DNA from: Methyloligella sp050110875
Lineage (GTDB): Bacteria; Pseudomonadota; Alphaproteobacteria; Rhizobiales; Methyloligellaceae
Reading direction: 5' to 3'
NCBI GenBank assembly: GCA_050110875.1
Contig: CP188828.1
Location: 1,364,001 to 1,428,000, forward strand
Length of the DNA: 64,000 bases
This document shows, in pieces, positions 52,811 through 61,480 of the stretch (position 1 is its first letter; each line of letters starts with the position of its first letter). The notes under the pieces were generated by a model that ran no database searches, had not been told where the DNA came from, and saw only the letters and a list, made by a program, of their open reading frames with translations. A program made the translations under genes and the position numbers.

Positions 52811-54190
52811 GTGTCCGAAGACATGCAACAGAAGCGGTATTGCATCATCGGGGCCGGGGCGTGCGGCTTGCCGGTTGCGAAGGCGCTGTCCGAGCGTGGC
52901 ATCGCTTTCGACTGTTTCGAGGCGCTGGACGATGTGGGCGGCATCTGGAATCCGAACAGCCCCCACCGGGTCTACGGCTCGACCCATCTCAACTCGTCCC
53001 TGAAGCTCTCCCGCTACAACGATTTCAACTTTGCCGAAGGTCTGCCCCATTACGTGAGCGCGGCCCAGGCGCAGGAGTATTTGCGGGCCTATGCGACGCA
53101 TTTCGGCCTGTACGACAAGATCACCTTCAACGGGGAGGTGACGCGGGCCGAACGGGCAGGGGACGGCTGGAACGTCACGTTAAAAGGCGAGACGGAGCCC
53201 CGGCATTACGACGGGCTGATCGTCGCCAACGGCCATCACTGGTGCCCTCGCATGCCGGATTACGAGGGGCAGTTCACCGGCGAGGTGCTGCATTCCCACG
53301 ACGTGAAATCGAAGGAGCAGCTAAAGGGTAAGCGGGTGCTGGTGGTGGGCGCCGGAAACTCGGCGGTCGATATCCTGTCCGATGCGGCGATCGAGAACGG
53401 CCGCGCGGTGCACAGCATGCGGCGCAGCTACTATTTCTTTCCCAAGATGGTGTTCGGCAAGCCGACGGATCAGTTCGTCGATCTCACCAGCCGCTGGCCC
53501 TTGCCGCGCAGCGTCATGCGCTGGCTCTACCGGATGGGGATGGGCGTGCTGGTCGGACGGCACGAGCGCTATGGGTTGCCGGACCCGGATCACGACCTGT
53601 TTGAGGCGCATCCCACCGCATGCACCACCTATCTCGACCATATCGTGCACGGGCGGATCATGACCAAGCCGGCGATCGAGCGGCTGGACGGCAAGACGGT
53701 TCATTTCGCGGACGAAACGAGCGAAGAGGTGGATATGCTGATCTTCGCGACCGGCTACGAGCTGACCTTTCCATTCCTGGATGCTTCCCACGTGCTGAAC
53801 GAGAACGGCCGCTCGAAGCTTTTCCTGCATTGCTTCGACCGGGACTCCGACGATTTCTTCGTGGTGGGCCTGTTCGAACCGGCGGAGGGCGGCGTCTGGC
53901 AGCTCGCCGACTATCAGGCGAAGCTGATCGGCAGCTTCTTGGTTGCGTGCGCGCGGGCGCCGGAGAAGGCCCAATGGTTCCGCAAGCTGAAGCGCGATGC
54001 GCATCCGGATATCGGCCACGGTATCCCCTACAAGGGCACCATGTGGCACAAATTCGAGATCCAGCATTACCGTTTCCGGAAATACATGAAGCGGCTGCTG
54101 AAGCGGTTCGGCCCGGTGGCGGAGGAGGCGCTGGACGGACGCAAGCTCGACACGGAGATGGTCCGCCAGGAACTCGACGAGGCGGCTTAA
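52811..54190 (+). CDS. Flavin-containing monooxygenase
   Basis: FMO/Baeyer-Villiger type enzyme, 459 aa from the GTG at 52811 (starts VSEDMQQKRYCIIGAG); the ATG at 52748 gives a longer form. FAD motif IIGAGACGLPVAKAL, the FMO motif FTGEVLHSHDVKS, NADPH motif VVGAGNSAVDIL, and FATGYELTFPFL. An N-oxidising or BVMO substrate cannot be assigned. Confidence 0.83.
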   Translation: MSEDMQQKRYCIIGAGACGLPVAKALSERGIAFDCFEALDDVGGIWNPNSPHRVYGSTHLNSSLKLSRYNDFNFAEGLPHYVSAAQAQEYLRAYATHFGLYDKITFNGEVTRAERAGDGWNVTLKGETEPRHYDGLIVANGHHWCPRMPDYEGQFTGEVLHSHDVKSKEQLKGKRVLVVGAGNSAVDILSDAAIENGRAVHSMRRSYYFFPKMVFGKPTDQFVDLTSRWPLPRSVMRWLYRMGMGVLVGRHERYGLPDPDHDLFEAHPTACTTYLDHIVHGRIMTKPAIERLDGKTVHFADETSEEVDMLIFATGYELTFPFLDASHVLNENGRSKLFLHCFDRDSDDFFVVGLFEPAEGGVWQLADYQAKLIGSFLVACARAPEKAQWFRKLKRDAHPDIGHGIPYKGTMWHKFEIQHYRFRKYMKRLLKRFGPVAEEALDGRKLDTEMVRQELDEAA

Positions 54191-54212
54191 GCTTATTCCC
54201 GACCTCGGCCAG

Positions 54213-54372
54213 AGCCTGCATCCTTCGAGACGCGAGCTGCGCTCGCCCCTAGGGTGAGGAGCAAGGTTTGCGCCTGTAGCAGTTGGTTACGGTGAGACAT
54301 CTCGTGGCCTCGCTCCGAGATGCTCCTCATGGTGAGGGCGCTTCGGAAGGAAGCGTGTCTCGAACCATGAGG
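54213..54372. repeat. Dispersed repeat, copy 2
   Basis: Begins GCCTGCATCCTTCGAGACG and ends GTCTCGAACCATGAGG, with CTCATGGTGAGGGC internally. Matches copy 1 at 21062-21185 at both ends. It fills the gap between two convergent genes. Confidence 0.7.
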
Positions 54373-54380
54373 CCGCGCGC

Positions 54381-55181
54381 TCATCCCGTCTTTCGAGCTT
54401 TCTTGGATGCCTTGCGGAGCTGGCTGGCGACGAGGCCGGGCGCGACGGCGTTCAGCAGAAACAATGCGCGGAAGAGAGCGGGCTTCACCACAAGGCGCTT
54501 ACCGGCCTCGACGCCATCCACGATGGCATCGGCAGCCTCTTCGAGGCTGAGGACCGGAAGAAGCCGCGCATCGGTGGCGGGCAGGTTCTCGCGGCTGCCG
54601 GGATTGTGCTCCCAATAGGGGCTTTCCACGGTGCCGAGCACGATCAATGTCACGCCGATCCCGTGCGGCTTCATCTCGCTGCGGAGCGCTTCGGCGAAGC
54701 CTCTTACGGCGCATCGTGCGGCGATATAGGTGCTGGCATTGGGCCAGGCGAGATAGGAGGCGGGCGAGGAGACGAAGGCGATGCGGCCGGTGCCTCGCTC
54801 GATCATGGCCGGGAGCAGCGCCCGGGTCAGGTAAACGCCCGCGAAATAGGGCACGGCCATCATGGCGACGGCCTCTTCGGCGCTCGTTTCCAAAAAGGCC
54901 TTCCAGCGCCCGGCACCGGCATTGTTGATCAGGACATCCGGCGGTCCGGCGTCGTCCAATATGGTTTGGGCGATACGTTCGACGGCAGGTGCATCGGAAA
55001 GATCGACAGAATAGATGTCGGCCTGTCCGCCGGCTTCGCGGATGTCGCCGGCGACGGTTTCGAGACGCTCGCGATTCCGGGCCAGCAGGAGACAATGATA
55101 GCCTTTTGCGGCAAGGTGTTTCGCAGTTTCGGCGCCGATGCCGCTCGATGCACCCGTAATCAGGGCCAGCTTTCCGCTCAT
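54381..55181 (-). CDS. Short-chain dehydrogenase with atypical active site
   Basis: SDR, 266 aa, starting at 55181 (AGAGTTGAG upstream). GASSGIGAETAKHL and VLINNAGAGRW are intact, but the YxxxK motif reads YIAAR (ASTYIAARCAVRGFAEAL), so the catalytic Lys is replaced by Arg. It ends in a hydrophobic basic helix (LRKASKKARKTG). A divergent Rossmann reductase, possibly with altered activity. A longer upstream frame lacks homology. Confidence 0.78.
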   Translation of the reverse strand: MSGKLALITGASSGIGAETAKHLAAKGYHCLLLARNRERLETVAGDIREAGGQADIYSVDLSDAPAVERIAQTILDDAGPPDVLINNAGAGRWKAFLETSAEEAVAMMAVPYFAGVYLTRALLPAMIERGTGRIAFVSSPASYLAWPNASTYIAARCAVRGFAEALRSEMKPHGIGVTLIVLGTVESPYWEHNPGSRENLPATDARLLPVLSLEEAADAIVDGVEAGKRLVVKPALFRALFLLNAVAPGLVASQLRKASKKARKTG

Positions 55182-55344
55182 CTCAACTCTCCGGTTGATG
55201 TTTTGGTGCGACTTTTTGGCAGCTGTGGCCGCAAGGTTACAGTTGCACAGGAATTCTCGCAGTCTTTGTCTAGAATACTGCGAAGCACGGGGCGCCGATA
55301 TATTCTGGCGCCTCTTCGTTATGGCTAACAGGGGGACCGGTTGG

Positions 55345-55713
55345 ATGGGCTCGCTTACTCGCGCCTTTGGGATGGCGCTTTTGGTGGCCGGCATCGGCTT
55401 TGGTTTTAGCGCAACGGCAGATGCGCGCTGCGTCGGTATTTCGGGCACGGCAGACGGTTGGGACAAGCAAACGGCGGTTTCGCGCGCGCAGGCTTCGATC
55501 GCCGAATCCGTGGCCGGTCTCAAATCTCAGTATCGCGTTCGTTCCGTCAGCCTGAGCCCGCGGAAGATGCGGCCGCAGCCTTATTGGCGCGATCAGGTGA
55601 CGTCGGATCTCTATGTGAAACCCGATATCGTGACGGGCCAGACCCATACGGTTTGCTGGCACGGCGTGGTCTCGCCTTTCGTCTGCACGTCCGGGGCGCG
55701 AGCCTGCTTCTAG
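55345..55713 (+). CDS. Secreted small protein, unknown
   Basis: A 122-aa protein from the ATG at 55345 (55321 is another option). Signal peptide ends TADARC. The mature part has GISGTADGWDKQTAVSRAQASIAESVAGLKSQY and a Cys-containing C-terminus (VCWHGVVSPFVCTSGARACF) with four Cys that may form disulfides. No family recognised. A terminator follows. Confidence 0.65.
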   Translation: MGSLTRAFGMALLVAGIGFGFSATADARCVGISGTADGWDKQTAVSRAQASIAESVAGLKSQYRVRSVSLSPRKMRPQPYWRDQVTSDLYVKPDIVTGQTHTVCWHGVVSPFVCTSGARACF

Positions 55714-55752
55714 CTTTCGTCTGAGAGCCAAGCGTCCGCGTCTTTGCAAATG

Positions 55753-55783
55753 AGCCCTCGGATCAGTCCGGGGGCTTTTTCTT
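55753..55783 (+). terminator. Terminator between secreted protein and emrB
   Basis: AGCCCTCGGA/TCCGGGGGCT stem (10 bp, one T-G pair) and TTTTT after it; suitable for both converging genes. Confidence 0.8.
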
Positions 55784-55806
55784 TGCGCAACCGCCCGCCC
55801 GGATCG

Positions 55807-57369
55807 CTAGCCGGCGGCCATGACCAGCGGACCTTCGACCTTGGGCCGCTTCATGATGAAGACCACCGGCAGGATGGCGAAGGTGACGATGCCGATGAAC
55901 CAGAACAGATCGATGAAGGCGAGGAGCTGCGCCTGACGCGCGATCTCCATCACGATGGTCGCCATGGAAGAGGGCGTCTGGGGATCGAGACCGGCCTTGT
56001 CGAGATAGGACGGCACCTCCGGGTTGAACGGATTCACGTGCACGGTCAGCTGGCTCCAATGGACTTGGCCTTGGCGGGCCAGAAGCCAGCTCACCACGGC
56101 GATGCCGATGGAGGAGCCGATGCCGCGGGTCAGCGCGAAGAAGCCCGATGCCTCGTCCAGCTTGTCGCGCGGAATGTCGCTGAAGGCGACGGTGGTCAGC
56201 GGCACGAAGAACATGCCCATGCCGATGCCGGCGATGACGCCGGGGAAGGCGATGGCGAAGGCGTCGGCCTGCAGGGTGAGGCCAGCGAGCATCATGGTGC
56301 CGATGGCCGAGACGATGATGCCGGTGGCGACCAGAATACGCGCATCGATGAAGTGCAGCAGGATGCGGCCGGTGATTGCGAGGGCGATGGCGCTGGCGAT
56401 GGCCCGGGGCATGAAGAGCATGCCCGCGCTCATGGGCGGGTAGCCCATCAGCCGCTGGGTCAGAAGCGGCAGGATGGCGATGGAGCCGAACAGAGTGACG
56501 CCGTAGGCCATGATGGCGAGCAGGCCCGCGGTGAAGTTGCGGTTCTTCACAAGCGACAGATCGACGATGTTCTTGGCGTAGTTCCAGCCGCGCATCACGA
56601 AGGCGGCGCCGGCGAAGATCGTGACGCCGGTCAGCACGACGATGAGCTTGGAATCGAACCAGCCCTTCGATTGGCCCTGATCGAGCACGAATTGCAGGGA
56701 GCCCACGCAGGCCACCAATAATATGAGCCCGGTCCAATCCGTATTGAGATCCTGGGTGCGCGATTTCGGAAGTTGGCCCATGGCGAGCAGCAGGGCGAAC
56801 AGGCCGAGGGGCACGTTGATGTAGAACACGGCGCGCCAAACGAAGGTCTCGGTCAGCCAGCCGCCGAAGGTGGGGCCGAGAATGGGGGCCACCATGATGC
56901 CGAGGCCGAAGATGGCGAGGGCTTGGCCGTGCTTTTCGCGGGGGAAGGCATCCAGCAGGATGGCTTGGCTAAGCGGCACCAGGGGCGCGCCGAAGACGCC
57001 TTGCAGCAGCCGGAAGACCACCATGCTTTCGAGATTCCAGGCGGTGCCGCACAGGGCCGAGGCGATCACGAAACCGACGATGGAGGTGGTGAGCAGGCGG
57101 CGCCGGCCGAAGCGCTTGGAGAGAAAGCCGGTCAGCGGCATCACCACGGCGGAAGCGACCAGATAGGAGGTCAGCACCCAGGTGATCTGATCCTGGGTGG
57201 CGCCGAACGCGCCCAGCATATGGGGCGTTGCCACGCTGACGATGGTGATGTCGAGGACTTCGAGGACCGCGGCCAGCACCACGGCGACCACGAGGGCCAG
57301 GGACGGCTTGGGGTGAACCTCCGGCTGGGGGACGATCGGTACGGGGACCTCGGCGGTGGCTTCCGTCAT
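55807..57369 (-). CDS. DHA2-family multidrug MFS exporter (EmrB-like)
   Basis: A 520-aa MFS exporter with 14 predicted helices. First helix SLALVVAVVLAAVLEVLDITIV with the DHA2 motif; motif A GFLSKRFGRRRLL; motif C GIMVAPILGPTFGGW. With the adaptor gene directly upstream (4-nt overlap, ATGA) it forms an EmrAB-type tripartite pump, which in Gram-negatives uses an outer membrane channel not seen here. Confidence 0.88.
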   Translation of the reverse strand: MTEATAEVPVPIVPQPEVHPKPSLALVVAVVLAAVLEVLDITIVSVATPHMLGAFGATQDQITWVLTSYLVASAVVMPLTGFLSKRFGRRRLLTTSIVGFVIASALCGTAWNLESMVVFRLLQGVFGAPLVPLSQAILLDAFPREKHGQALAIFGLGIMVAPILGPTFGGWLTETFVWRAVFYINVPLGLFALLLAMGQLPKSRTQDLNTDWTGLILLVACVGSLQFVLDQGQSKGWFDSKLIVVLTGVTIFAGAAFVMRGWNYAKNIVDLSLVKNRNFTAGLLAIMAYGVTLFGSIAILPLLTQRLMGYPPMSAGMLFMPRAIASAIALAITGRILLHFIDARILVATGIIVSAIGTMMLAGLTLQADAFAIAFPGVIAGIGMGMFFVPLTTVAFSDIPRDKLDEASGFFALTRGIGSSIGIAVVSWLLARQGQVHWSQLTVHVNPFNPEVPSYLDKAGLDPQTPSSMATIVMEIARQAQLLAFIDLFWFIGIVTFAILPVVFIMKRPKVEGPLVMAAG

Positions 57370-58460
57370 TGAGCGGCCTGCGCGTCCCCGTTCTCGTCCG
57401 TGGCGGAGGCCGTGTCCTTATCGTCCGCCACCGTATCGATGGTCACTGTGGCGGTGGCGCCGACGCGCAAGGGCTTGCCCTTGTGCTGGTCGGGCTGCGG
57501 GATCCGCACCCGGACGGGGAAGCGCTGGGTGACCTTTACCCAGTTGCCGGATGCGTTCTCCGGCGGCAACACGGAGAAGGTGGCGCCGGAGCCGGGGCTG
57601 ATGCTCTCCACGACGCCCTTGAAGGTCACGCCCGGATACATGTCGAGACGGATATCGGCATCCTGGCCGGGCTCGAGCCGGGCGATGTCGGTCTCCTTGA
57701 AGTTGGCGTCGACCCACCAGTGATCGCCTTCGATGATGGCGAAGACCGGGCGGCCCTGGCCGACGGTGGTGCCGGGGCGCACATCGACGGTGGAGACGGT
57801 GCCGGCGCCGGGCGCGAGCACATGGGTCTTCACGCGATCGTAGATGGCTTTCTGGAGTTGGGCGGCGGCGGCGCGGAGCTTCACGGTCGGCGTGGTGACG
57901 GTGAGGTCGGCATCCTGGGCCTTGGCGAAGGCTTGGGCCGCATCGTCATAGGCCTGCAGCGCGTCCTGCCAGGCTTTCCTCGCATCGGCGAGCCGGTCGG
58001 AATCGGTTGCGCCCTGCTTCAGGTCGTCCCTGGCCTTCTGATAGGCATCGAGCGCATCGTCCAAAGCGTGGCGCTTCTCTTCCAGGGTGTCGGCGGCCTT
58101 CTTCAGCGCGTCCGCTTCGGTGCCGGATGCGGCGGCGGCGGCATCGAACTGGGCCTTCGCGCCCCTCAAGGCGGCGTCGTAGAGGGTGGGATCGAGATCG
58201 AAAAGGGGATCGCCCTTCTTCACCTTCTCGTCGGTTTCGACATAGACGCGCTGCACGACGCCGTTCACCTCCGGCGAGACCCGCACGATCTCGGAGCCGA
58301 TATAGGCGTTTTCGGTGCTCGGATAGTAGGTGCGATACTGCCAATAGGCGAACATGCCCGCGATTGTGAGGACGAGCAGAACGCCAAGCGCGATCCAGCG
58401 GGTCCTGACCGACAGAAGGCGTTTGGGCTCGTCGGATTCGCTCGAAGCGTTCTCGGTCAC
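57366..58460 (-). CDS. HlyD/EmrA-type periplasmic adaptor
   Basis: Membrane fusion protein, 364 aa. N-terminal TM (residues 22-42, WIALGVLLVLTIAGMFAYW), lipoyl half-domains SEIVRVSPEVNGVVQRVYVETDEKVKKGDPLF and VLAPGAGTVSTVDVRPGTTVGQGRPVFAII around a long coiled coil, then barrel-sandwich DANFKETDIARLEPGQDADI. Coupled with emrB. A TTAACCAT octamer (minus strand, 58591-58598) precedes it. Confidence 0.86.
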   Translation of the reverse strand: MTENASSESDEPKRLLSVRTRWIALGVLLVLTIAGMFAYWQYRTYYPSTENAYIGSEIVRVSPEVNGVVQRVYVETDEKVKKGDPLFDLDPTLYDAALRGAKAQFDAAAAASGTEADALKKAADTLEEKRHALDDALDAYQKARDDLKQGATDSDRLADARKAWQDALQAYDDAAQAFAKAQDADLTVTTPTVKLRAAAAQLQKAIYDRVKTHVLAPGAGTVSTVDVRPGTTVGQGRPVFAIIEGDHWWVDANFKETDIARLEPGQDADIRLDMYPGVTFKGVVESISPGSGATFSVLPPENASGNWVKVTQRFPVRVRIPQPDQHKGKPLRVGATATVTIDTVADDKDTASATDENGDAQAAQ

Positions 58461-58590
58461 TTGCGTCCTAACCTCGTATGAACTGGGAAGTATGGCGCCA
58501 ATCGATCGGCGCTCGGCATTGCCGTCATCCTAAGGATCGGCAGAATTATGGCGTGGCTTAAACTGACTGATGCTACGTCGCAAGGGGTGG

Positions 58591-58598
58591 ATGGTTAA
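58591..58598 (-). promoter_or_regulatory. TTAACCAT octamer upstream of EmrAB genes
   Basis: ATGGTTAA on the plus strand at 58591-58598 (TTAACCAT on minus), about 130 nt before the emrA-like start. Regulatory role is speculative. Confidence 0.2.
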
Positions 58599-58708
58599 CG
58601 GAAAAACCTTTCGTCTTCGTATGCGCCGGCGCCGGCGCGCAAATAACTCGTTCAAGCTTGCCCCGGTTCGGTTGAATGTGGGCCGGGGCGGCCCTAGAGT
58701 CTTCCTGT

Positions 58709-58848
58709 TCCGAGGGGTGTCCCGGGTAAGGGACTGAGACGCCGCGATCGCATCTTTATCGGCAAGGCTGAGAGGCAAGGCTGAGAATCGATGCGCCCAG
58801 CGGTGACCCTTTGAACCTGATCCGGGTCACGCCGGCGAAGGGACGGGA
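58709..58848 (+). promoter_or_regulatory. TPP (thiamine pyrophosphate) riboswitch
   Basis: THI-box: the 5' element GAGGGGTGTCCCGGGTAAGGG with ACTGAGAC, and the highly conserved 3' element ACCCTTTGAACCTGATCCGGGTCACGCCGGCGAAGGGA at 58805-58843. The P3 side arm is extended and contains a perfect 13-nt tandem duplication GGCAAGGCTGAGA (58761-58773 and 58774-58786). It lies upstream of an unknown membrane protein and thiC. TPP binding should repress both. Confidence 0.92.
58761..58786 (+). repeat. 13-nt tandem duplication in riboswitch P3 arm
   Basis: GGCAAGGCTGAGA occurs twice without spacer. The duplicated unit includes CTGAGA, the same hexamer as the conserved aptamer segment at 58732-58737. 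Confidence 0.85.
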
Positions 58849-58929
58849 ACCTGTTTCTTTTCGGCCGTTCCCGGACAGATTTCCAACGGTGCGCAGCTTC
58901 AGCGCTGCGTGTCCCAGAGGAGGACGGCC

Positions 58930-59325
58930 ATGGATACCTCGATCTTCATCGCCAAGCTGCTCGGACCGGCCATGCTGGTGCTCGGCATCGCCTTTCTCGT
59001 CAATCGCAGCGCCTATCGGGCCATGGCCAAGGAATTCTTGGCGAGCCCCGCGCTCGTCTTCATCGCCGGGCTCACCGCTTTGGCGCTGGGGCTTCCGCTC
59101 GTCGTCACCCACAATGTCTGGGTTTGGGGCTGGCCGGTGGCGATCACAATAATCGGCTGGCTGAGCCTTGTTGCCGGCATCGTCCGTCTGGTCATGCCCT
59201 GGGCGATCAGGGATGCCGGACAGCGGATGGCGGAGTCCGATGGGCTGATGATCGGTGCCGGAATCTTCTATCTCGCGCTCGGCCTGTGGCTGAGCCTGGC
59301 CGGCTATCTCGGCTGGGGCAGCTAG
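58930..59325 (+). CDS. Unknown four-TM protein under TPP riboswitch control
   Basis: A 131-aa hydrophobic protein from the ATG at 58930 (GAGGAGGACGG upstream). Four predicted helices: AKLLGPAMLVLGIAFLV; ALVFIAGLTALALGLPLVV; PVAITIIGWLSLVAGIVRLV; GAGIFYLALGLWLSLAGYL. It lies between a TPP riboswitch and thiC, 18 nt before thiC. No family assigned with certainty. It could move a thiamine precursor or be a membrane protein co-opted into the regulon. Confidence 0.75.
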   Translation: MDTSIFIAKLLGPAMLVLGIAFLVNRSAYRAMAKEFLASPALVFIAGLTALALGLPLVVTHNVWVWGWPVAITIIGWLSLVAGIVRLVMPWAIRDAGQRMAESDGLMIGAGIFYLALGLWLSLAGYLGWGS

Positions 59326-59343
59326 CCGGAAAAGGAACTGGGA

Positions 59344-61389
59344 ATGAATTATCAGAACAAGTCGATCGATACGCCCAAAGTCACCACGGGGCCGCTGACC
59401 GGCAGCCGCAAGGTCTATTCCTCGCCGGACGGTCATGCCGATTTGCGGGTGCCCTTGCGGGAGATCGCGCTGTCCGATCCGGATATGCCGGCCTTCCGGC
59501 TCTACGACACGTCGGGGCCTTACACGGACGAGGCCGCGGCGATCGACGTGGAGGCCGGGTTGCCGCCCTTGCGCCGGGATTGGATCGAGGCGCGCGGCGG
59601 CGTGGAGCCTTACGAGGGGCGCAGCATCAAGCCGGTCGATAACGGCAATGTCTCGGGCAAGCATATGGCGCGCAACTTCCCGAATTTGCGCCAGCCTTTG
59701 CGGGGCGTCTCCGCCGGTTCACCTCCCCCCTTGCGGGGGAGGTCGGGCGGCGAAGCCGGCCGGGAGGGGGGTGAGCCTCATCTCGCGGTGTCTGCGTCCA
59801 GTTCCGATGCTTTTCCATCGACCCCCCTCCCTAACCCTCCCCCGCACGGGGGGAGGGGATCAGGCCGTGCCGAAACGCAGCCCGAGACTCTCGTGACCCA
59901 GCTGGAATTCGCCCGGGCGGGGATCGTCACGAAAGAGATGATCTATATCGCCCATCGCGAGAATGCCGGACGTGCGCAGGCCGCCGACGAGGCGAAGGCG
60001 CGGCTGGCGGACGGGGAGAGCTTCGGCGCCGCCATCCCGGAATTCATCACGCCGGAATTCGTCCGCGACGAGGTGGCAAGGGGCCGGGCGATCATCCCCG
60101 CCAATATCAACCACCCCGAGTCCGAGCCGATGATCATCGGCCGGAACGTCCTGACCAAGATCAACGCCAATATCGGCAACTCCGCCGTCACGTCTTCCGT
60201 CGAGGAAGAGGTGGAGAAGATGGTCTGGGCGATCCGCTGGGGCGCCGACACGGTGATGGACCTCTCCACGGGGCGGAACATCCACAACACGCGGGAATGG
60301 ATCCTGCGCAATTCCCCGGTGCCGATCGGCACGGTGCCGATCTACCAGGCGCTGGAGAAGGTGGACGGCGACCCCGTGAAGCTCGACTGGGAGGTCTACA
60401 AGGACACGCTGATCGAGCAGTGCGAGCAGGGGGTGGACTATTTCACCATCCATGCCGGCGTGCGGCTGGGCTACATCCACCTGACGGCCGACCGGGTCAC
60501 CGGGATCGTGTCGCGCGGCGGCTCCATCATGGCGAAGTGGTGCCTCGCCCGGCACCAGGAGAGCTTCCTCTACGAACGCTTCGGCGACATCTGCGACATT
60601 CTCCGGCGCTACGACGTCTCGTTCTCATTGGGCGATGGCTTGCGGCCGGGCTCCATCGCGGATGCCAACGACCGGGCGCAGTTTGCCGAGCTGGAGACGT
60701 TGGGCGAGCTGACAAAGGTGGCCTGGGACAAGGGCTGCCAGGTGATGATCGAGGGGCCGGGCCACGTCCCCATGCACAAGATCAAGGTGAACGTCGAGAA
60801 GCAGCTCGAGGAATGCGGCGAGGCGCCGTTCTACACCCTGGGGCCGCTGACCACGGATATCGCGCCGGCCTACGACCACATCACCTCCGCCATCGGAGCG
60901 GGGATGATCGGCTGGTTCGGCACGGCCATGCTCTGCTACGTGACGCCGAAGGAGCATCTCGGCCTTCCCAATAGGGAGGACGTGAAGACCGGCGTGATGG
61001 CCTACAAGATCGCCGCCCATGCCGCCGATCTCGCCAAGGGCCATCCGCTGGCCCAGGCCCGCGACGACGCGATCTCAAAGGCGCGGTTCGACTTCCGCTG
61101 GGAGGATCAGTTCAACCTCTCGCTCGACCCGGAAACGGCGCGCAACTTCCACGACGAGACCCTGCCGAAGGAGGCCCACAAGGTCGCCCATTTCTGCTCC
61201 ATGTGCGGCCCGAAATTCTGCTCCATGGAGATTACCCAGCAGGTGCGCGACTATGCGGCGAAGCTGAAGGGCGACGCGGCGGCCGAAAACGCTGACACGG
61301 TCGAGCAGGCCCGCCGCGAGGGCATGGACGAGATGAGCGAGAAATTCCGGAAGATGGGCGAGAAGGTCTACGTGCCGGTGGAGGAGTGA
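59344..61389 (+). CDS. thiC: Phosphomethylpyrimidine synthase ThiC, with in-frame palindromic insertion
   Basis: Radical SAM enzyme that makes the pyrimidine moiety of thiamine, 681 aa. The C-terminal 4Fe-4S motif CSMCGPKFC (C618, C621, C626) and MDLSTGRNIHNTREW, PVPIGTVPIYQALEK, LSLDPETARNFHDETLP are intact. About residues 126-172 (SPPPLRGRSGGEAGREGG to PNPPPHGGRG) are foreign, Gly/Pro/Arg-rich, and are encoded by a composite palindromic element. Normal ThiC goes from QPLR directly toward VTQLEFARAGI. The insertion keeps frame. Start at 59344. Confidence 0.95.
   Translation: MNYQNKSIDTPKVTTGPLTGSRKVYSSPDGHADLRVPLREIALSDPDMPAFRLYDTSGPYTDEAAAIDVEAGLPPLRRDWIEARGGVEPYEGRSIKPVDNGNVSGKHMARNFPNLRQPLRGVSAGSPPPLRGRSGGEAGREGGEPHLAVSASSSDAFPSTPLPNPPPHGGRGSGRAETQPETLVTQLEFARAGIVTKEMIYIAHRENAGRAQAADEAKARLADGESFGAAIPEFITPEFVRDEVARGRAIIPANINHPESEPMIIGRNVLTKINANIGNSAVTSSVEEEVEKMVWAIRWGADTVMDLSTGRNIHNTREWILRNSPVPIGTVPIYQALEKVDGDPVKLDWEVYKDTLIEQCEQGVDYFTIHAGVRLGYIHLTADRVTGIVSRGGSIMAKWCLARHQESFLYERFGDICDILRRYDVSFSLGDGLRPGSIADANDRAQFAELETLGELTKVAWDKGCQVMIEGPGHVPMHKIKVNVEKQLEECGEAPFYTLGPLTTDIAPAYDHITSAIGAGMIGWFGTAMLCYVTPKEHLGLPNREDVKTGVMAYKIAAHAADLAKGHPLAQARDDAISKARFDFRWEDQFNLSLDPETARNFHDETLPKEAHKVAHFCSMCGPKFCSMEITQQVRDYAAKLKGDAAAENADTVEQARREGMDEMSEKFRKMGEKVYVPVEE
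59720..59860. repeat. Composite palindromic element, copy D (inside thiC)
   Basis: Left arm CACCTCCCCCCTTGCGGGGGAGGT, then GGGAGGGGGGTGAGCC; right arm CCCCCCTCCCTAACCCTCCC followed by CCGCACGGGGGGAGGGG. It matches the elements in the ruv cluster. Here it lies in a coding region and is translated in frame. Confidence 0.85.
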
Positions 61390-61480
61390 GGGGGCTTCTT
61401 GGAACGGCTAGTGTGAGGTTGGCCTAGCAGGTTAACCTTCCGTAGCCGGCCTTATAGGATTCGATTGCTTGGAGTGTGAA

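Noticed and set aside
61430..61458. GGTTAA/TATAGG as CBASS promoter
   Set aside because: The -10 is plausible, but the -35 does not match; not strong enough to annotate.
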